In this document: piece after piece, positions 6,879 through 15,690 of the stretch
Layout: every line of letters starts with the position of its first letter
How positions within the stretch are numbered: position 1 is the first letter of the stretch
Assembly (NCBI RefSeq): GCF_039939195.1
Contig: NZ_JBDUUH010000002.1
Span: forward strand, 1 to 64,000
DNA: 64,000 nucleotides
Source of the DNA: Foliimonas ilicis
Lineage (GTDB): Bacteria > Pseudomonadota > Alphaproteobacteria > Rhizobiales > Rhizobiaceae
Reading direction: 5' to 3'
Notes under the pieces: generated by a model
What the model was told of the DNA's origin: nothing
What the model saw: only the letters and a program-made list of their open reading frames with translations
Database searches by the model: none
Translations under genes and position numbers: made by a program

Positions 6879-9165
6879 TGTCGACCTTTTCAGTTGTATG
6901 TCTTTCTTCAGCCTTGTCGTTGCGATCGGGCATAGCGTCCGAATCGCTGGCTGCGGGCAGAATCATGCTGACCATTGCTCCACGCCCATTGTGGAAATCA
7001 TCGGGCGCGTCGTTCAATTCCAGACGTCCTTCGTGATCTTCAACAATCTTCTTGACGATAGCGAGGCCAAGGCCGGTCCCCTTCTCTCGCGTAGTCATAT
7101 AGGGCTCCAGAAGACGTTGGCGATTTTCTCGCGGAAGTCCCTTGCCGTTGTCGATGATATCGACGCGAATGAACTCGCCCTGGCGCTGCGATCTTATGCG
7201 GATCGCGCGCTTCTCGCCCGGCGCGAATTCGGCGCCTTCAATGGCCTCCGCAGCGTTCTTGATAAGGTTTCCGAACGCCTGCGCCATAAGCCGGCTGTCA
7301 AAAGTTCCAAACAGCGGCTCGTTTCCGAATTCGCGTTCGAATTTGATCTCGGACTTGCTCACTTCAACGAGGAACGACGCCTCACGAAGCGGTTCACGGA
7401 TGTCGATCTTTCGCATTTCAGGCTTCGGCATACGCGCAAAGGAAGAGAATTCATCGACCATGCGGCCAATGTCGCCGACCTGGCGGATGATCGTTTCGGT
7501 GCATTGATCGAAGACCTCGCGGTCTTCCGTTATGACTTTCCCGTAACGGCGGCGAATGCGCTCTGCGGACAATTGTATCGGTGTCAGCGGATTCTTGATC
7601 TCATGCGCGATGCGGCGAGCAACATCGGCCCAAGCAGACGACCTTTGCGCTTCCATGAGGTCGGTGATGTCGTCGATTGTCACGACGTAGGATTTCTCGT
7701 CGCTTGGCGTTTCGCCTGCCTCGATGGTGACCTGGACGTTAAATGTCCGCTCGGAACCTGCACGGATGAACGCAACCTGTTCGCGATAGACCGGTCGTCC
7801 TGAACTGCGGCCTATTTCGAACACACGACCTACATGCGGAAGAATGACCGACAGGTTTCGGCCTACAGACGCAGTTGCCGAGATTGCCAGCATCGTTTCG
7901 GCAGACTTGTTGACGATGGTCACCGTACCGGACGGATCGATACCGATAACGCCCGCGGTAACGCCCGAAAGAACAGCTTCGGAAAAGCGGCGGCGCTCAT
8001 CGACCAGATCCTTCGCGTGAAGGATCTCATTGCGCTGGGATTTCAGCTCCAGAAGCATGTTGTTGAACGTCTCGCCGAGTGACGCGACATCGCCATCGGA
8101 TGTTCGCGTCGGCACAGATACGTCCAGATTGCCGGTTGCCACCTCATCTGCCGCGCCGATCAACTGCCTGATCGGTCGGACAAGGCGATCCGCCACCGCA
8201 ATGCCCGTCCATATTGCTGAAAGGATGATGATGAGCGTCATCGACATATATGGCAGCGCGAACGCAATCTGCGAAGGCCTTCGGTTGGCCTCCAGACCGC
8301 GATATTCATCGGCATTGGCGCGAACGATTTCGCGCGCTTTGATCACCTCAGGATCGACCAGCCGTATCGTGTAAAGATAAAGATCGTCAAACTCCCGCAG
8401 CTTTATGATCGCGCCAATGATGTTTCGAGTTCTGGGCTCGATAAGTACAACCGTTCCGCTCGCAGCACTTTGCGCAGCGCCCTGCGGCGGTTCCGGTGTA
8501 GCGAAGTCCGCGCCGGTCTTTGCGCTCATGACGAATGAGCCGTCTGCGCGGATGAGTGCTGCATGCGCCAGGGCGCGGCCAACCGCCTGCTCGCTCATGA
8601 AATTGAGGAACCCGGTTCGGTCTAGATTGTAGAGCGATCTGGCGTTGTCGAGGTCATAGGCCATCGACAATGTGGTGCCCTGCAGATTGCGCGCATAGTC
8701 CTGCACATATGCGTCGGCGATCGACAGCGAGGAACTTACAATCGTCTTTGTCCTGATCTCGAACCAGCGATCCAGACCGACATTCAGTGTAATTGCAGCA
8801 ATGACAGCGACCATGATGGCAGGCGTTGCCGCGACCAGAGCAAACATCGCAACGATGCGAACATGCAGGCGCGAAGCCGCCTTTCCGCGCCGCCGGGCCA
8901 TGAAAATGCGGTGCGCTTCGCGTCCTATCAGAATGATGAGAAGCAGAACGAAAACGGCATTCAGGCCGATAAGCGACCATGTCGTGGATGAATTAGGACT
9001 GATCGGCGTCGCGCCGACGAGAATCGCGAATGAAATACCGGCTGTCAGCAGCGCGCCGATGATTGCGACGACGCCCGGCAAAGCAAGCAATCGACGTCCT
9101 TCGACAGCACCCTTGGCGCGCCGTGGAAGAATCGGTTCGTTTGCAGTTGCTGCCTGAATAGCCAT
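6868..9165 (-). CDS. ntrY: NtrY, membrane sensor histidine kinase
   Basis: A 765-residue sensor kinase. Four membrane segments are visible in the first part, with a periplasmic sensing region between the third (MFALVAATPAIMVAVIAA) and the fourth (MTLIIILSAIWTGIAVA). Then come HAMP (RLVRPIRQLIGAADEVATG), PAS, HisKA with the phospho-accepting His in VARRIAHEIKNPLTP, and a HATPase with DNGKGLP and GTGLGLAIV. The start was placed at ATG 9165; the frame stays open to a TTG at 9210, but the ATG start gives the usual length. It pairs with ntrX downstream by an 11-base overlap. Confidence 0.94.
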   Translation of the reverse strand: MAIQAATANEPILPRRAKGAVEGRRLLALPGVVAIIGALLTAGISFAILVGATPISPNSSTTWSLIGLNAVFVLLLIILIGREAHRIFMARRRGKAASRLHVRIVAMFALVAATPAIMVAVIAAITLNVGLDRWFEIRTKTIVSSSLSIADAYVQDYARNLQGTTLSMAYDLDNARSLYNLDRTGFLNFMSEQAVGRALAHAALIRADGSFVMSAKTGADFATPEPPQGAAQSAASGTVVLIEPRTRNIIGAIIKLREFDDLYLYTIRLVDPEVIKAREIVRANADEYRGLEANRRPSQIAFALPYMSMTLIIILSAIWTGIAVADRLVRPIRQLIGAADEVATGNLDVSVPTRTSDGDVASLGETFNNMLLELKSQRNEILHAKDLVDERRRFSEAVLSGVTAGVIGIDPSGTVTIVNKSAETMLAISATASVGRNLSVILPHVGRVFEIGRSSGRPVYREQVAFIRAGSERTFNVQVTIEAGETPSDEKSYVVTIDDITDLMEAQRSSAWADVARRIAHEIKNPLTPIQLSAERIRRRYGKVITEDREVFDQCTETIIRQVGDIGRMVDEFSSFARMPKPEMRKIDIREPLREASFLVEVSKSEIKFEREFGNEPLFGTFDSRLMAQAFGNLIKNAAEAIEGAEFAPGEKRAIRIRSQRQGEFIRVDIIDNGKGLPRENRQRLLEPYMTTREKGTGLGLAIVKKIVEDHEGRLELNDAPDDFHNGRGAMVSMILPAASDSDAMPDRNDKAEERHTTEKVDNGV

Positions 9166-9254
9166 TCTGCCGCGTAAATTCCTGAATAATCGCCCGCAAT
9201 GAGCGACCAAAGTGCGCTAATCGTGAGGGGAATTCTGCCAATTCACGAAAGCCA

Positions 9255-9316
9255 CCCCACACAATGCGTCGCATCTATGCAACGCATTGTGGCGATTATG
9301 CAACAAAACTGTGGGG
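9255..9316 (-). promoter_or_regulatory. Nested inverted repeats between ntrC and ntrY
   Basis: CACAATGCGT (9260-9269) is repeated inverted as ACGCATTGTG (9282-9291), a perfect 10-bp match with a 12-base spacer. An outer pair, CCCCACA (9255-9261) and TGTGGGG (9310-9316), encloses it. On the minus strand GTTGCATA occurs twice about 20 bases apart, which could act as -35/-10-like elements. The element may be an operator or promoter for ntrYX, or a stem in the ntrC-ntrY transcript. There is no T-run, so it is not a standard terminator. Function is inferred. Confidence 0.45.
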
Positions 9317-9345
9317 AAGAAAACGCGAATGCGAAATAGCTGAAA

Positions 9346-10800
9346 TCAGCCGTGCTTGGAGCCTCTGTACACGTTGACGCCCAGTTCGCGTATTTTCTTG
9401 CGAAGCGTGTTGCGGTTCACGCCCAAAAGCTCGGCAGCCTTGATCTGGTTGCCGCGCGTGGCGGTCATCGAAGCCAGCACCAGCGGGTACTCGACCTCGG
9501 CAAGGATGCGTTGATACAGGCCGGGCGGCGGCAGATTTTCACCAAAGGAAGCGAAATAGCGCTGAAGATAATGCTCGACGGCCTGATTTATCGAAAGATT
9601 TTCAGGAATGAGCTCGGAAGCGGCAGCCGGTTGCTCGCCAGTACGAAGCTCTAGCTCGATGATTTCGGCCGAAATTTCGTCTTGCGGATACAATGCCGCC
9701 AGACGCCGGATAAGGTTTTCCAGTTCGCGCACATTGCCGGGCCACGAATAGCGCTTCATCAATTCGATGCCGCCTGTGGAAATACGCTTCGTCTGCAGCC
9801 CCTCGTTTTTTCCCTGCTTGAAGAAATGGCGGACAAGATCGGGAATATCCTCCGAGCGTTCTCGGAGTGCAGGAATTCGGAGCGGAACGACATTCAGACG
9901 GTAGAAAAGATCCTCGCGAAACAGTCCCTGGCTGATGAGTGTGCGAAGATCCTTGTTGGTCGCGGCGACGATGCGAATGTCGGTCTTTATCGGAGTGCGT
10001 CCACCGACCGTGGTGTACTCGCCCTGCTGAAGAACGCGCAGCAGCCGGGTTTGAGCCTCCATCGGCATATCGCCGATTTCATCCAGAAATAGCGTGCCGC
10101 CTTCTGCCTGCTCGAAGCGTCCGGTCGAGCGGTTTTGAGCGCCAGTAAACGCCCCTTTTTCGTGACCAAACAGCTCCGATTCAATCAGATCACGCGGAAT
10201 GGCTGCCATATTGATGGCAACGAACGGGCCATTGCGGCGACGGCCATACTCATGAAGCGCACGCGCCACCAGTTCCTTGCCCGTGCCCGACTCGCCGGTA
10301 ATCATCACGGTCAAATCGGTCTGCATCATGCGGGCCAGCATGCGGTAGATGTCCTGCATCGCTGCCGAACGTCCGACAAGCGGCATCGTATCGAGCTGGT
10401 CATCCCCGCGCGGATCGACGCTTGGCCGCTTCGGCTCGGCCAATGCCCGGTTCACAATGTTCAGCAATTCGGTCAGATCGAACGGCTTTGGAAGGTACTC
10501 ATAGGCACCGACTTCCGATGCGCGAATGGCGGTCATGAAGGTGTTTTGCGCACTCATCACGACGACGGGAAGTTCAGGCCGCGCCTTCTTGATCCGCGGG
10601 AGCATGTCGAACGCGTTTTCATCGGGCATGACGACGTCGGTGATGACCAGATCGCCCTCGCCCGCGGCCACCCAGCGCCAAAGCGTGGCGGCATTGGATG
10701 TCACGCGAACCTCGTGACCTGCCCGCGAAAGCGCCTGATTGAGAACCGTGCGGATGGCGGCGTCGTCATCTGCCACCAAAATGCTGCCGCGCATGCTCAT
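9346..10800 (-). CDS. ntrC: NtrC (NRI), nitrogen-assimilation response regulator
   Basis: A 484-residue sigma-54 activator. It has a receiver domain with D55 (LVITDVVMP), an AAA+ domain with Walker A GESGTGKE, an intact GAFTGA loop (EKGAFTGAQ), Walker B LFLDEIGDM and an arginine-finger region, and a Fis-like HTH at the C-terminus (NQIKAAELLGVNRNTLRKKI). When phosphorylated by NtrB under nitrogen limitation it activates genes such as glnII and amtB. Its ATG overlaps the ntrB TGA by four bases (ATGA), so NtrB and NtrC are translationally coupled. The start MSMRG was chosen for this overlap. Confidence 0.97.
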   Translation of the reverse strand: MSMRGSILVADDDAAIRTVLNQALSRAGHEVRVTSNAATLWRWVAAGEGDLVITDVVMPDENAFDMLPRIKKARPELPVVVMSAQNTFMTAIRASEVGAYEYLPKPFDLTELLNIVNRALAEPKRPSVDPRGDDQLDTMPLVGRSAAMQDIYRMLARMMQTDLTVMITGESGTGKELVARALHEYGRRRNGPFVAINMAAIPRDLIESELFGHEKGAFTGAQNRSTGRFEQAEGGTLFLDEIGDMPMEAQTRLLRVLQQGEYTTVGGRTPIKTDIRIVAATNKDLRTLISQGLFREDLFYRLNVVPLRIPALRERSEDIPDLVRHFFKQGKNEGLQTKRISTGGIELMKRYSWPGNVRELENLIRRLAALYPQDEISAEIIELELRTGEQPAAASELIPENLSINQAVEHYLQRYFASFGENLPPPGLYQRILAEVEYPLVLASMTATRGNQIKAAELLGVNRNTLRKKIRELGVNVYRGSKHG

Positions 10801-11939
10801 TTCACGTCTCCACTATTCAATTCTTCGGCCGTTGCGGGCGCTTCTTTCCACGCAGGCATCAGGACACGGAAGACAGTTCCGCGCGGGGTCGATTCACATT
10901 CGATGATACCGCCATGCTCGCCGACGATCTTGGAGACGAGCGCGAGGCCGAGGCCGGAACCGTTCGGCTTGGTCGTGATGAAGGGATCGAACAGGATGGG
11001 CAGAATATCTTCGGAAACGCCTGGACCATTATCGTAGACGCAAAATTCGAGAGGCAGAGAAACGCGCTCCTGACTTCCCGGCACGGAAACGCGTATGCCT
11101 GGCCGGAATGCCGTAGACAGAATTATCTCGCCATTATCTTTGTTTTCAACAGCTTCTGCCGCATTTTTAATCAGATTTAAGAACACCTGTATGAGTTGAT
11201 CCCTGTTCGCGTAGACAGGCGGAAGCGATGGATCATACTCCTCGACGATCTTGATCTGCCTTGCAAAACCGTTCTTTGCGATGGCTTTGACATGATCGAG
11301 AACGACGTGAATGTTGACCGGATAACGGTCGATCGGGCGTTCATCGGAAAACACTTCCATACGATCAACCAACGAGACGATACGGTCCGTTTCGTCGGTG
11401 ATGAGGCGCGTAAGCGCCCGATCTTCGTCGGAGACGGCCGTTTCCAGAAGCTGCGCCGCACCACGTATGCCTGACAGCGGGTTCTTGATCTCATGTGCGA
11501 GCATGGCGGCAAGTCCAGTGACCGAACGCGCAGCGCCCCGATGCGTCATTTGACGGTCGATCTTATCGGCCATCGACCTTTCCTGAAACATGACGACGAC
11601 AGAGCCCGGAATTTCGGGTACGGGCGAGACGTAGATATCGACGATTTTCTCGATGCCCAGACGCGGCGAGGAAATGTCGACGCGATACTCGTTCACGGGC
11701 GAATTGCGCTCACGCGCTTGCTCGACCAGAACCAGAATGGGGCTGCCAAACGGCACGAAACGGTCCAGCTTGCTGCGCGCAAGCGTGGTCGCACTAGCCC
11801 GGAAGAAATCTTCGGCATCGGCATTTGCGTAAACGATGAAATCGTCGTGCGAGATCATCACCACCGGGCGACGGATCGTGTTCAGAACGATCTGTGCTGC
11901 GTTTGGCACATCCTTTTGGAAATTTGAGGCCATACTCAT
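10797..11939 (-). CDS. ntrB: NtrB (NRII), cytosolic nitrogen sensor kinase/phosphatase
   Basis: A 380-residue soluble histidine kinase: N-terminal PAS domain (about residues 15-125), HisKA with H149 in MLAHEIKNPLSGIRG, and HATPase with N-box LIKNAAEAVE, DNGPGV and GSGLGLALV. There are no membrane segments, as expected for NtrB, whose activity is set by PII proteins. Its start overlaps the dusB stop by four bases (ATGA), making a tight dusB-ntrB-ntrC operon. This is the classic nifR3-ntrBC arrangement of alphaproteobacteria. Confidence 0.97.
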   Translation of the reverse strand: MSMASNFQKDVPNAAQIVLNTIRRPVVMISHDDFIVYANADAEDFFRASATTLARSKLDRFVPFGSPILVLVEQARERNSPVNEYRVDISSPRLGIEKIVDIYVSPVPEIPGSVVVMFQERSMADKIDRQMTHRGAARSVTGLAAMLAHEIKNPLSGIRGAAQLLETAVSDEDRALTRLITDETDRIVSLVDRMEVFSDERPIDRYPVNIHVVLDHVKAIAKNGFARQIKIVEEYDPSLPPVYANRDQLIQVFLNLIKNAAEAVENKDNGEIILSTAFRPGIRVSVPGSQERVSLPLEFCVYDNGPGVSEDILPILFDPFITTKPNGSGLGLALVSKIVGEHGGIIECESTPRGTVFRVLMPAWKEAPATAEELNSGDVK

Positions 11940-12940
11940 GCAGCTTCTTTCTGGATGTCGTCGTGGTTGAACATTTTTCTCAGCATATTCATGACTTTAT
12001 TTGCATCTGTTTCAGTCATGATCGAGCGGCGGAGATCTATGGGCGCTAAGGGTGCATGCTTGTCCATGTACCAGCCGAGGTGCTTTCTAGCCTGTCGCAG
12101 GCCGCTTTCGACGCCATAAAGGCCAAGCATGTCTTCGTAATGAGACACGACATAGTCGGACATTTCCGCAGCGGCTTCGGGTACAGCCAACGCGCTTCCA
12201 GCTATTTCGCCGGCCATCCAAGGTGCACCATAATGCGCGCGCCCGGCCATCACGGCATCCGCTCCTGATCGGGCAAGCGCCTCTTCAGCTTCTTTACGAG
12301 AAGAAATATCGCCGTTGACGACCAACGGGATTTTTATGGCTTGCCGAACACCGCGGACGGCATCCCAATCTGCGGCCCCGTTGTAGAACTGGCAGCGTGT
12401 GCGCCCATGCACCGTAATCATACTGACGCCGGATTGTTCGGCGCGCTCCGCAAGCGAGGGCGCGTTGATCAGCCCGTCATCCCAGCCAAGCCGCATCTTG
12501 ACGGTTACCGGCACCGAAACGGCTCCAACAACAGCGTCGATCAGTGAGACCGCATGATCGAGATCGCGCATGAGTGCCGAGCCGGAATACCCGCCCGTCA
12601 CTTTTTTCGCCGGGCAACCCATATTGATGTCGATGATGTCTGCGCCCTCGCCTTCAGCGATGCGCGCGCCTTCGGCCATGGCCCCAGATTCGCGACCGGC
12701 AAGCTGCACCATCCGCACACCTTGCCCGAATCCCATCGTTCGCCTGATCGATTCCGAGCTGCCCTTGATCAGCTCGCCGCTTGCGATCATTTCCGATACG
12801 ACAAGACCTGCGCCATGCGCATAGGCGCGCTGCCGAAAACAGACGTCTGTTATGCCGGACAAGGGCGCAAGAAACACTCTGTTCCGCAGTTCGACGCCGC
12901 CGACATTGAGCGGCTCAGCAAGATTGATCGGAGTAGGCAT
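11936..12940 (-). CDS. dusB: DusB (NifR3), tRNA-dihydrouridine synthase
   Basis: An FMN-dependent enzyme of about 334 residues that reduces specific uridines in the tRNA D-loop. The TIM-barrel start (LAPLSGITDVCFRQ), the active-site block INMGCPAKKVTGGYSGSAL with its catalytic Cys, the VTVKMRLGWD strand and the VHGRTR motif are present. ATG 12940 (MPTPIN) is preferred; the frame is open to a TTG at 12952, which would add four residues. It is the first gene of the dusB-ntrBC operon and is divergent from ispDF, with about 137 bases between them. Confidence 0.95.
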   Translation of the reverse strand: MPTPINLAEPLNVGGVELRNRVFLAPLSGITDVCFRQRAYAHGAGLVVSEMIASGELIKGSSESIRRTMGFGQGVRMVQLAGRESGAMAEGARIAEGEGADIIDINMGCPAKKVTGGYSGSALMRDLDHAVSLIDAVVGAVSVPVTVKMRLGWDDGLINAPSLAERAEQSGVSMITVHGRTRCQFYNGAADWDAVRGVRQAIKIPLVVNGDISSRKEAEEALARSGADAVMAGRAHYGAPWMAGEIAGSALAVPEAAAEMSDYVVSHYEDMLGLYGVESGLRQARKHLGWYMDKHAPLAPIDLRRSIMTETDANKVMNMLRKMFNHDDIQKEAA

Positions 12941-13077
12941 GCACAAAAACAAAGCACCGCATAATTTTGCTTATCTAATAGACATTTCCGCTTGCTGGCG
13001 CAACCGTTCAAAACGACACATCAAAGGATGAGATGAAATTACTGGCATAAGCGAAGGGCCGTGGCTATGCCGTTCCT

Positions 13078-14307
13078 ATGAAAACAAAAAGTCCGAAATC
13101 CGACCGGCCTGAAGAAGAAACGATTGGCGTCGTCATCGTGGCGGCCGGTCGTGGAGAACGTGCGGGTCAACAAAACGGACCCAAGCAATATCGCGAGATC
13201 GGCGGTCGTTCCATCCTTGAGCGCACGATAGAGGCCTTTGCTACGCATGATAAGATTGGACCTATCGTGGTTGCGATACATCCAGATGACGATGCGCTGT
13301 TTCGCAAAGCGATTGGCACGTTCGCGGATCGGGTGACGCCGGTTTATGGCGGGCCAACGCGTCAGGAATCCACACGATTGGCGCTTCTGTCACTTCGCGA
13401 CAGCGGGCTGCAATCAGTGCTGATACAGGATGGCGTGCGGCCCTTCATCGATCATGCGCTCATCGACAGGACAGTTGCCGCGATCGACGACATTCATGGC
13501 GCCCTGCCCTCAGTGCCTGTGTCTGATACGCTCAAACACGGTTCGGCAGACGGCACCGTCGATAAAACCATTTCGCGCGAGAATCTTTATTCCGCCCAGA
13601 CACCACAGGGCTTTCCGTTCGAAAAAATCCTCGATGCGCATGAGCGCGCATTCAACAGTGCGGAAGATGCTTTTACGGATGACGCATCAATCGCAGAGTG
13701 GGCAGGCATCCCCGTCAGGCTGGTTGAGGGCTCGCCCGACAACATCAAGATCACCTGGGCGCGGGATATAGAGATTGCAAACCAACGATTTTCAGGCAGG
13801 CCCATGAATTTCCCAGATGTGCGGACCGGAAACGGCTACGATGTTCACTCGTTCGAGGCTGGCGATCATGTCACGCTCTGTGGTGTGAAAATTCCTCATC
13901 ACAAAAAACTCAACGGCCATTCAGACGCCGATGTTGGCCTTCATGCGCTAACCGACGCATTGCTGGCAACTTGCGGTGCGGGCGATATCGGCACACATTT
14001 TCCGCCGTCCGACCCTCAATGGAAGGGCGCCGCCTCGAAACTCTTCGTCGAACATGCCGCCGCAATCGTGCGGGAGCGTGGTGGTCGTATCGCCAATGCC
14101 GACATAACGCTGATTTGCGAAGCGCCACGCGTCGGCCCTCATCGCGAGGCGATGACTGCTGCCTTGATCGGCATGCTCGGCATTTCGCCGGATCGGATAT
14201 CGATCAAGGCCACAACGAATGAAAAGCTCGGCTTTCTGGGCCGGGAAGAAGGCATTGCGGCTATCGCCACCGCAAGCGTTGTTTATCCGGGGGAACTTCC
14301 TGAATGA
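13078..14307 (+). CDS. ispDF: IspDF, bifunctional MEP-pathway enzyme
   Basis: A 409-residue fusion. Residues about 15-235 are IspD (MEP cytidylyltransferase; VVIVAAGRGERAG and GPKQY nucleotide-binding loop). Residues about 245-405 are IspF (MECDP synthase; GNGYDVHSF and HSDADVGLHALTDALLA, with the metal-ligand Asp and His residues). The two catalyse non-adjacent steps of isoprenoid precursor synthesis; the fusion is common in alphaproteobacteria. It is translationally coupled to the next gene by an ATGA overlap. Its product supply feeds undecaprenyl-PP synthase (uppS), also in this window. Confidence 0.96.
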   Translation: MKTKSPKSDRPEEETIGVVIVAAGRGERAGQQNGPKQYREIGGRSILERTIEAFATHDKIGPIVVAIHPDDDALFRKAIGTFADRVTPVYGGPTRQESTRLALLSLRDSGLQSVLIQDGVRPFIDHALIDRTVAAIDDIHGALPSVPVSDTLKHGSADGTVDKTISRENLYSAQTPQGFPFEKILDAHERAFNSAEDAFTDDASIAEWAGIPVRLVEGSPDNIKITWARDIEIANQRFSGRPMNFPDVRTGNGYDVHSFEAGDHVTLCGVKIPHHKKLNGHSDADVGLHALTDALLATCGAGDIGTHFPPSDPQWKGAASKLFVEHAAAIVRERGGRIANADITLICEAPRVGPHREAMTAALIGMLGISPDRISIKATTNEKLGFLGREEGIAAIATASVVYPGELPE

Positions 14308-14798
14308 GCCAAATCGCAGATCTCGCCGATGCTTTCCTGAAGGCATGCGCCTCGCGGAAAATACTCTCCGCAACCGCGGAATCCTGCACCGGCGGCCTGA
14401 TCATCGCGACGCTAACCGACATTCCCGGTTCGTCGTCGATGGTGGACCGCGGCTTCGTCACCTATTCGAATGAAGCGAAGCAGGAAATGCTCGACGTCAG
14501 TGAAGATACGCTGAACACCTATGGTGCGGTGTCGAAAGAAACAGCGTTGGAGATGGCTTCGGGCGCGCTGGAATATTCGCGAGCGGAGATAGCGCTTTCG
14601 GTAACGGGAATAGCCGGGCCGGATGGCGGCTCTGAAGAAAAGCCGGTCGGGTTGGTTTGGTTTGGCCTGGCGATCAAAGGACGCCCGCCTATTGCCGAGC
14701 ATCGTATTTTTCTGAACCTAGGGCGCGACTTTATCCGGCAGGAAACCGTAAAAACCGCACTGGAAATCGGAATTAGAGAGCTGAACGCAGACGTTTAA
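14304..14798 (+). CDS. CinA C-terminal-type nicotinamide-nucleotide amidohydrolase (PncC-like)
   Basis: A 164-residue stand-alone CinA C-terminal domain with SATAESCTGGLI near the start and ALSVTGIAGPDGGSEEKPVGLVWFG, the signature of NMN deamidases (PncC), which convert NMN to NaMN. The N-terminal MoaB-like domain of full CinA is missing, as in E. coli YgaD/PncC. Its ATG overlaps the ispDF stop by four bases. The 3' end overlaps the convergent acetyltransferase gene by four bases. Confidence 0.9.
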   Translation: MSQIADLADAFLKACASRKILSATAESCTGGLIIATLTDIPGSSSMVDRGFVTYSNEAKQEMLDVSEDTLNTYGAVSKETALEMASGALEYSRAEIALSVTGIAGPDGGSEEKPVGLVWFGLAIKGRPPIAEHRIFLNLGRDFIRQETVKTALEIGIRELNADV

Positions 14799-15214
14799 AG
14801 CTGTAAAGCCATGCCAATCGACACTGGTGCGGTCGCTTTGAAGCCGAATTTCTCATAAAGATGCTTCGCGGGACCATCCGCGATCAGGCTGACATAAGCA
14901 CTTTTTGGCGCCGTCTCCCGCAGATGATCGACCAGCGCCTTCATGATCATCTTGCCGAGACCCTTACCCTGATGGGCGGGATCGACCGCGATATCCGTGA
15001 TCTGATAAAAACAGCCGCCATCGCCGATGATGCGCCCCATACCGACTTTTTCGCCGTTCGATACAATCGTGACCGCGAAAAGCGTGTTCGGCAGTCCGCG
15101 TGTTGCGGCCTCCAGAGATTTTTCACTCAGGCCCGAAATACGGCGCAAACGCCTATACGTCTCGACATCCGGCGTACCGGCGAGCAGCTCATATCCGGCG
15201 ATCTCATTGTCCAA
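14795..15214 (-). CDS. GNAT-family N-acetyltransferase
   Basis: A 139-residue GNAT-fold protein with the acetyl-CoA pyrophosphate loop in AVDPAHQGKGLGKMIM and a C-terminal YEKFGFKATAP block typical of small-molecule or aminoglycoside-like acetyltransferases. The substrate is unknown. It starts at TTG 15214 and overlaps the end of the RatA-like gene by 11 bases, so it is probably the last gene of the lipA-ratA transcript. The 3' end overlaps the convergent pncC-like gene by four bases. The start codon is uncertain because the Shine-Dalgarno is weak. Confidence 0.85.
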   Translation of the reverse strand: MDNEIAGYELLAGTPDVETYRRLRRISGLSEKSLEAATRGLPNTLFAVTIVSNGEKVGMGRIIGDGGCFYQITDIAVDPAHQGKGLGKMIMKALVDHLRETAPKSAYVSLIADGPAKHLYEKFGFKATAPVSIGMALQL

Positions 15215-15680
15215 CGGCTTTTACCGGTTCAGATTTGCCATAGACCACATCCGCACGCTTTTCGAATGCATCTGTGAACATACGAAAGGCGCGGTCGAAC
15301 ATCGTACCCATCAGCGCACCTAAAATGCGGCTTTTGAATTCATAATCGATGAAAAAATGAATGTCAGTCTGGCCATCGCCAGAGCTGTCGAAACGCCAGA
15401 TGTTCGTGAGGTATTTGAACGGCCCATCGAGATATTTCACGTCGATAGTGTTCTCGTCGGGCTTCAGATGGACCTGACTGGTGAATGTCTCTTTCACCGC
15501 CTTGTAGCCGACCGTCATATCGGCAACCAGAAGAGCGCGACCATCGCGTTCTTTTCGAGAGCGTACCGTCAGCCCATCGCAAAGCGGCAGAAATTCGGGA
15601 TATTTCTCCACGTCCGCAACAAGGGCGAACATCTGCTCCGGCGCGTGACTGACGTGTCGCGTTGTTTCGAATTTCGGCAT
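15204..15680 (-). CDS. RatA/Coq10-type START-domain protein
   Basis: A 158-residue polyketide-cyclase/START-like protein with the characteristic ETTRHVSHAPEQMFALVADVEKYPEFLPLC opening (shown in part: SHAPEQMFALVADVE) and an FFIDYEFKSRIL strand near the end. Homologues are yeast Coq10, which binds ubiquinone, and the bacterial RatA family. A role in ubiquinone handling is likely but unproven in this group; a toxin role should not be assumed. It lies 10 bases after lipA, and the two are commonly neighbours in alphaproteobacteria. Confidence 0.88.
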   Translation of the reverse strand: MPKFETTRHVSHAPEQMFALVADVEKYPEFLPLCDGLTVRSRKERDGRALLVADMTVGYKAVKETFTSQVHLKPDENTIDVKYLDGPFKYLTNIWRFDSSGDGQTDIHFFIDYEFKSRILGALMGTMFDRAFRMFTDAFEKRADVVYGKSEPVKAVGQ

Positions 15681-15690
15681 TTGGCGGTCG

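Noticed and set aside
5544..6935. Long open frame on the plus strand opposite ntrX (463 codons)
   Set aside because: It lies entirely antisense to a clear NtrX gene, has no family features and is Arg/His/Cys-rich, as expected from a mirrored frame in GC-rich coding DNA.
15204..15680. Toxin of a RatA-RatB toxin-antitoxin pair
   Set aside because: The protein belongs to the Coq10/START family and sits beside lipA with no antitoxin-like partner; the toxin label is not supported by this context.
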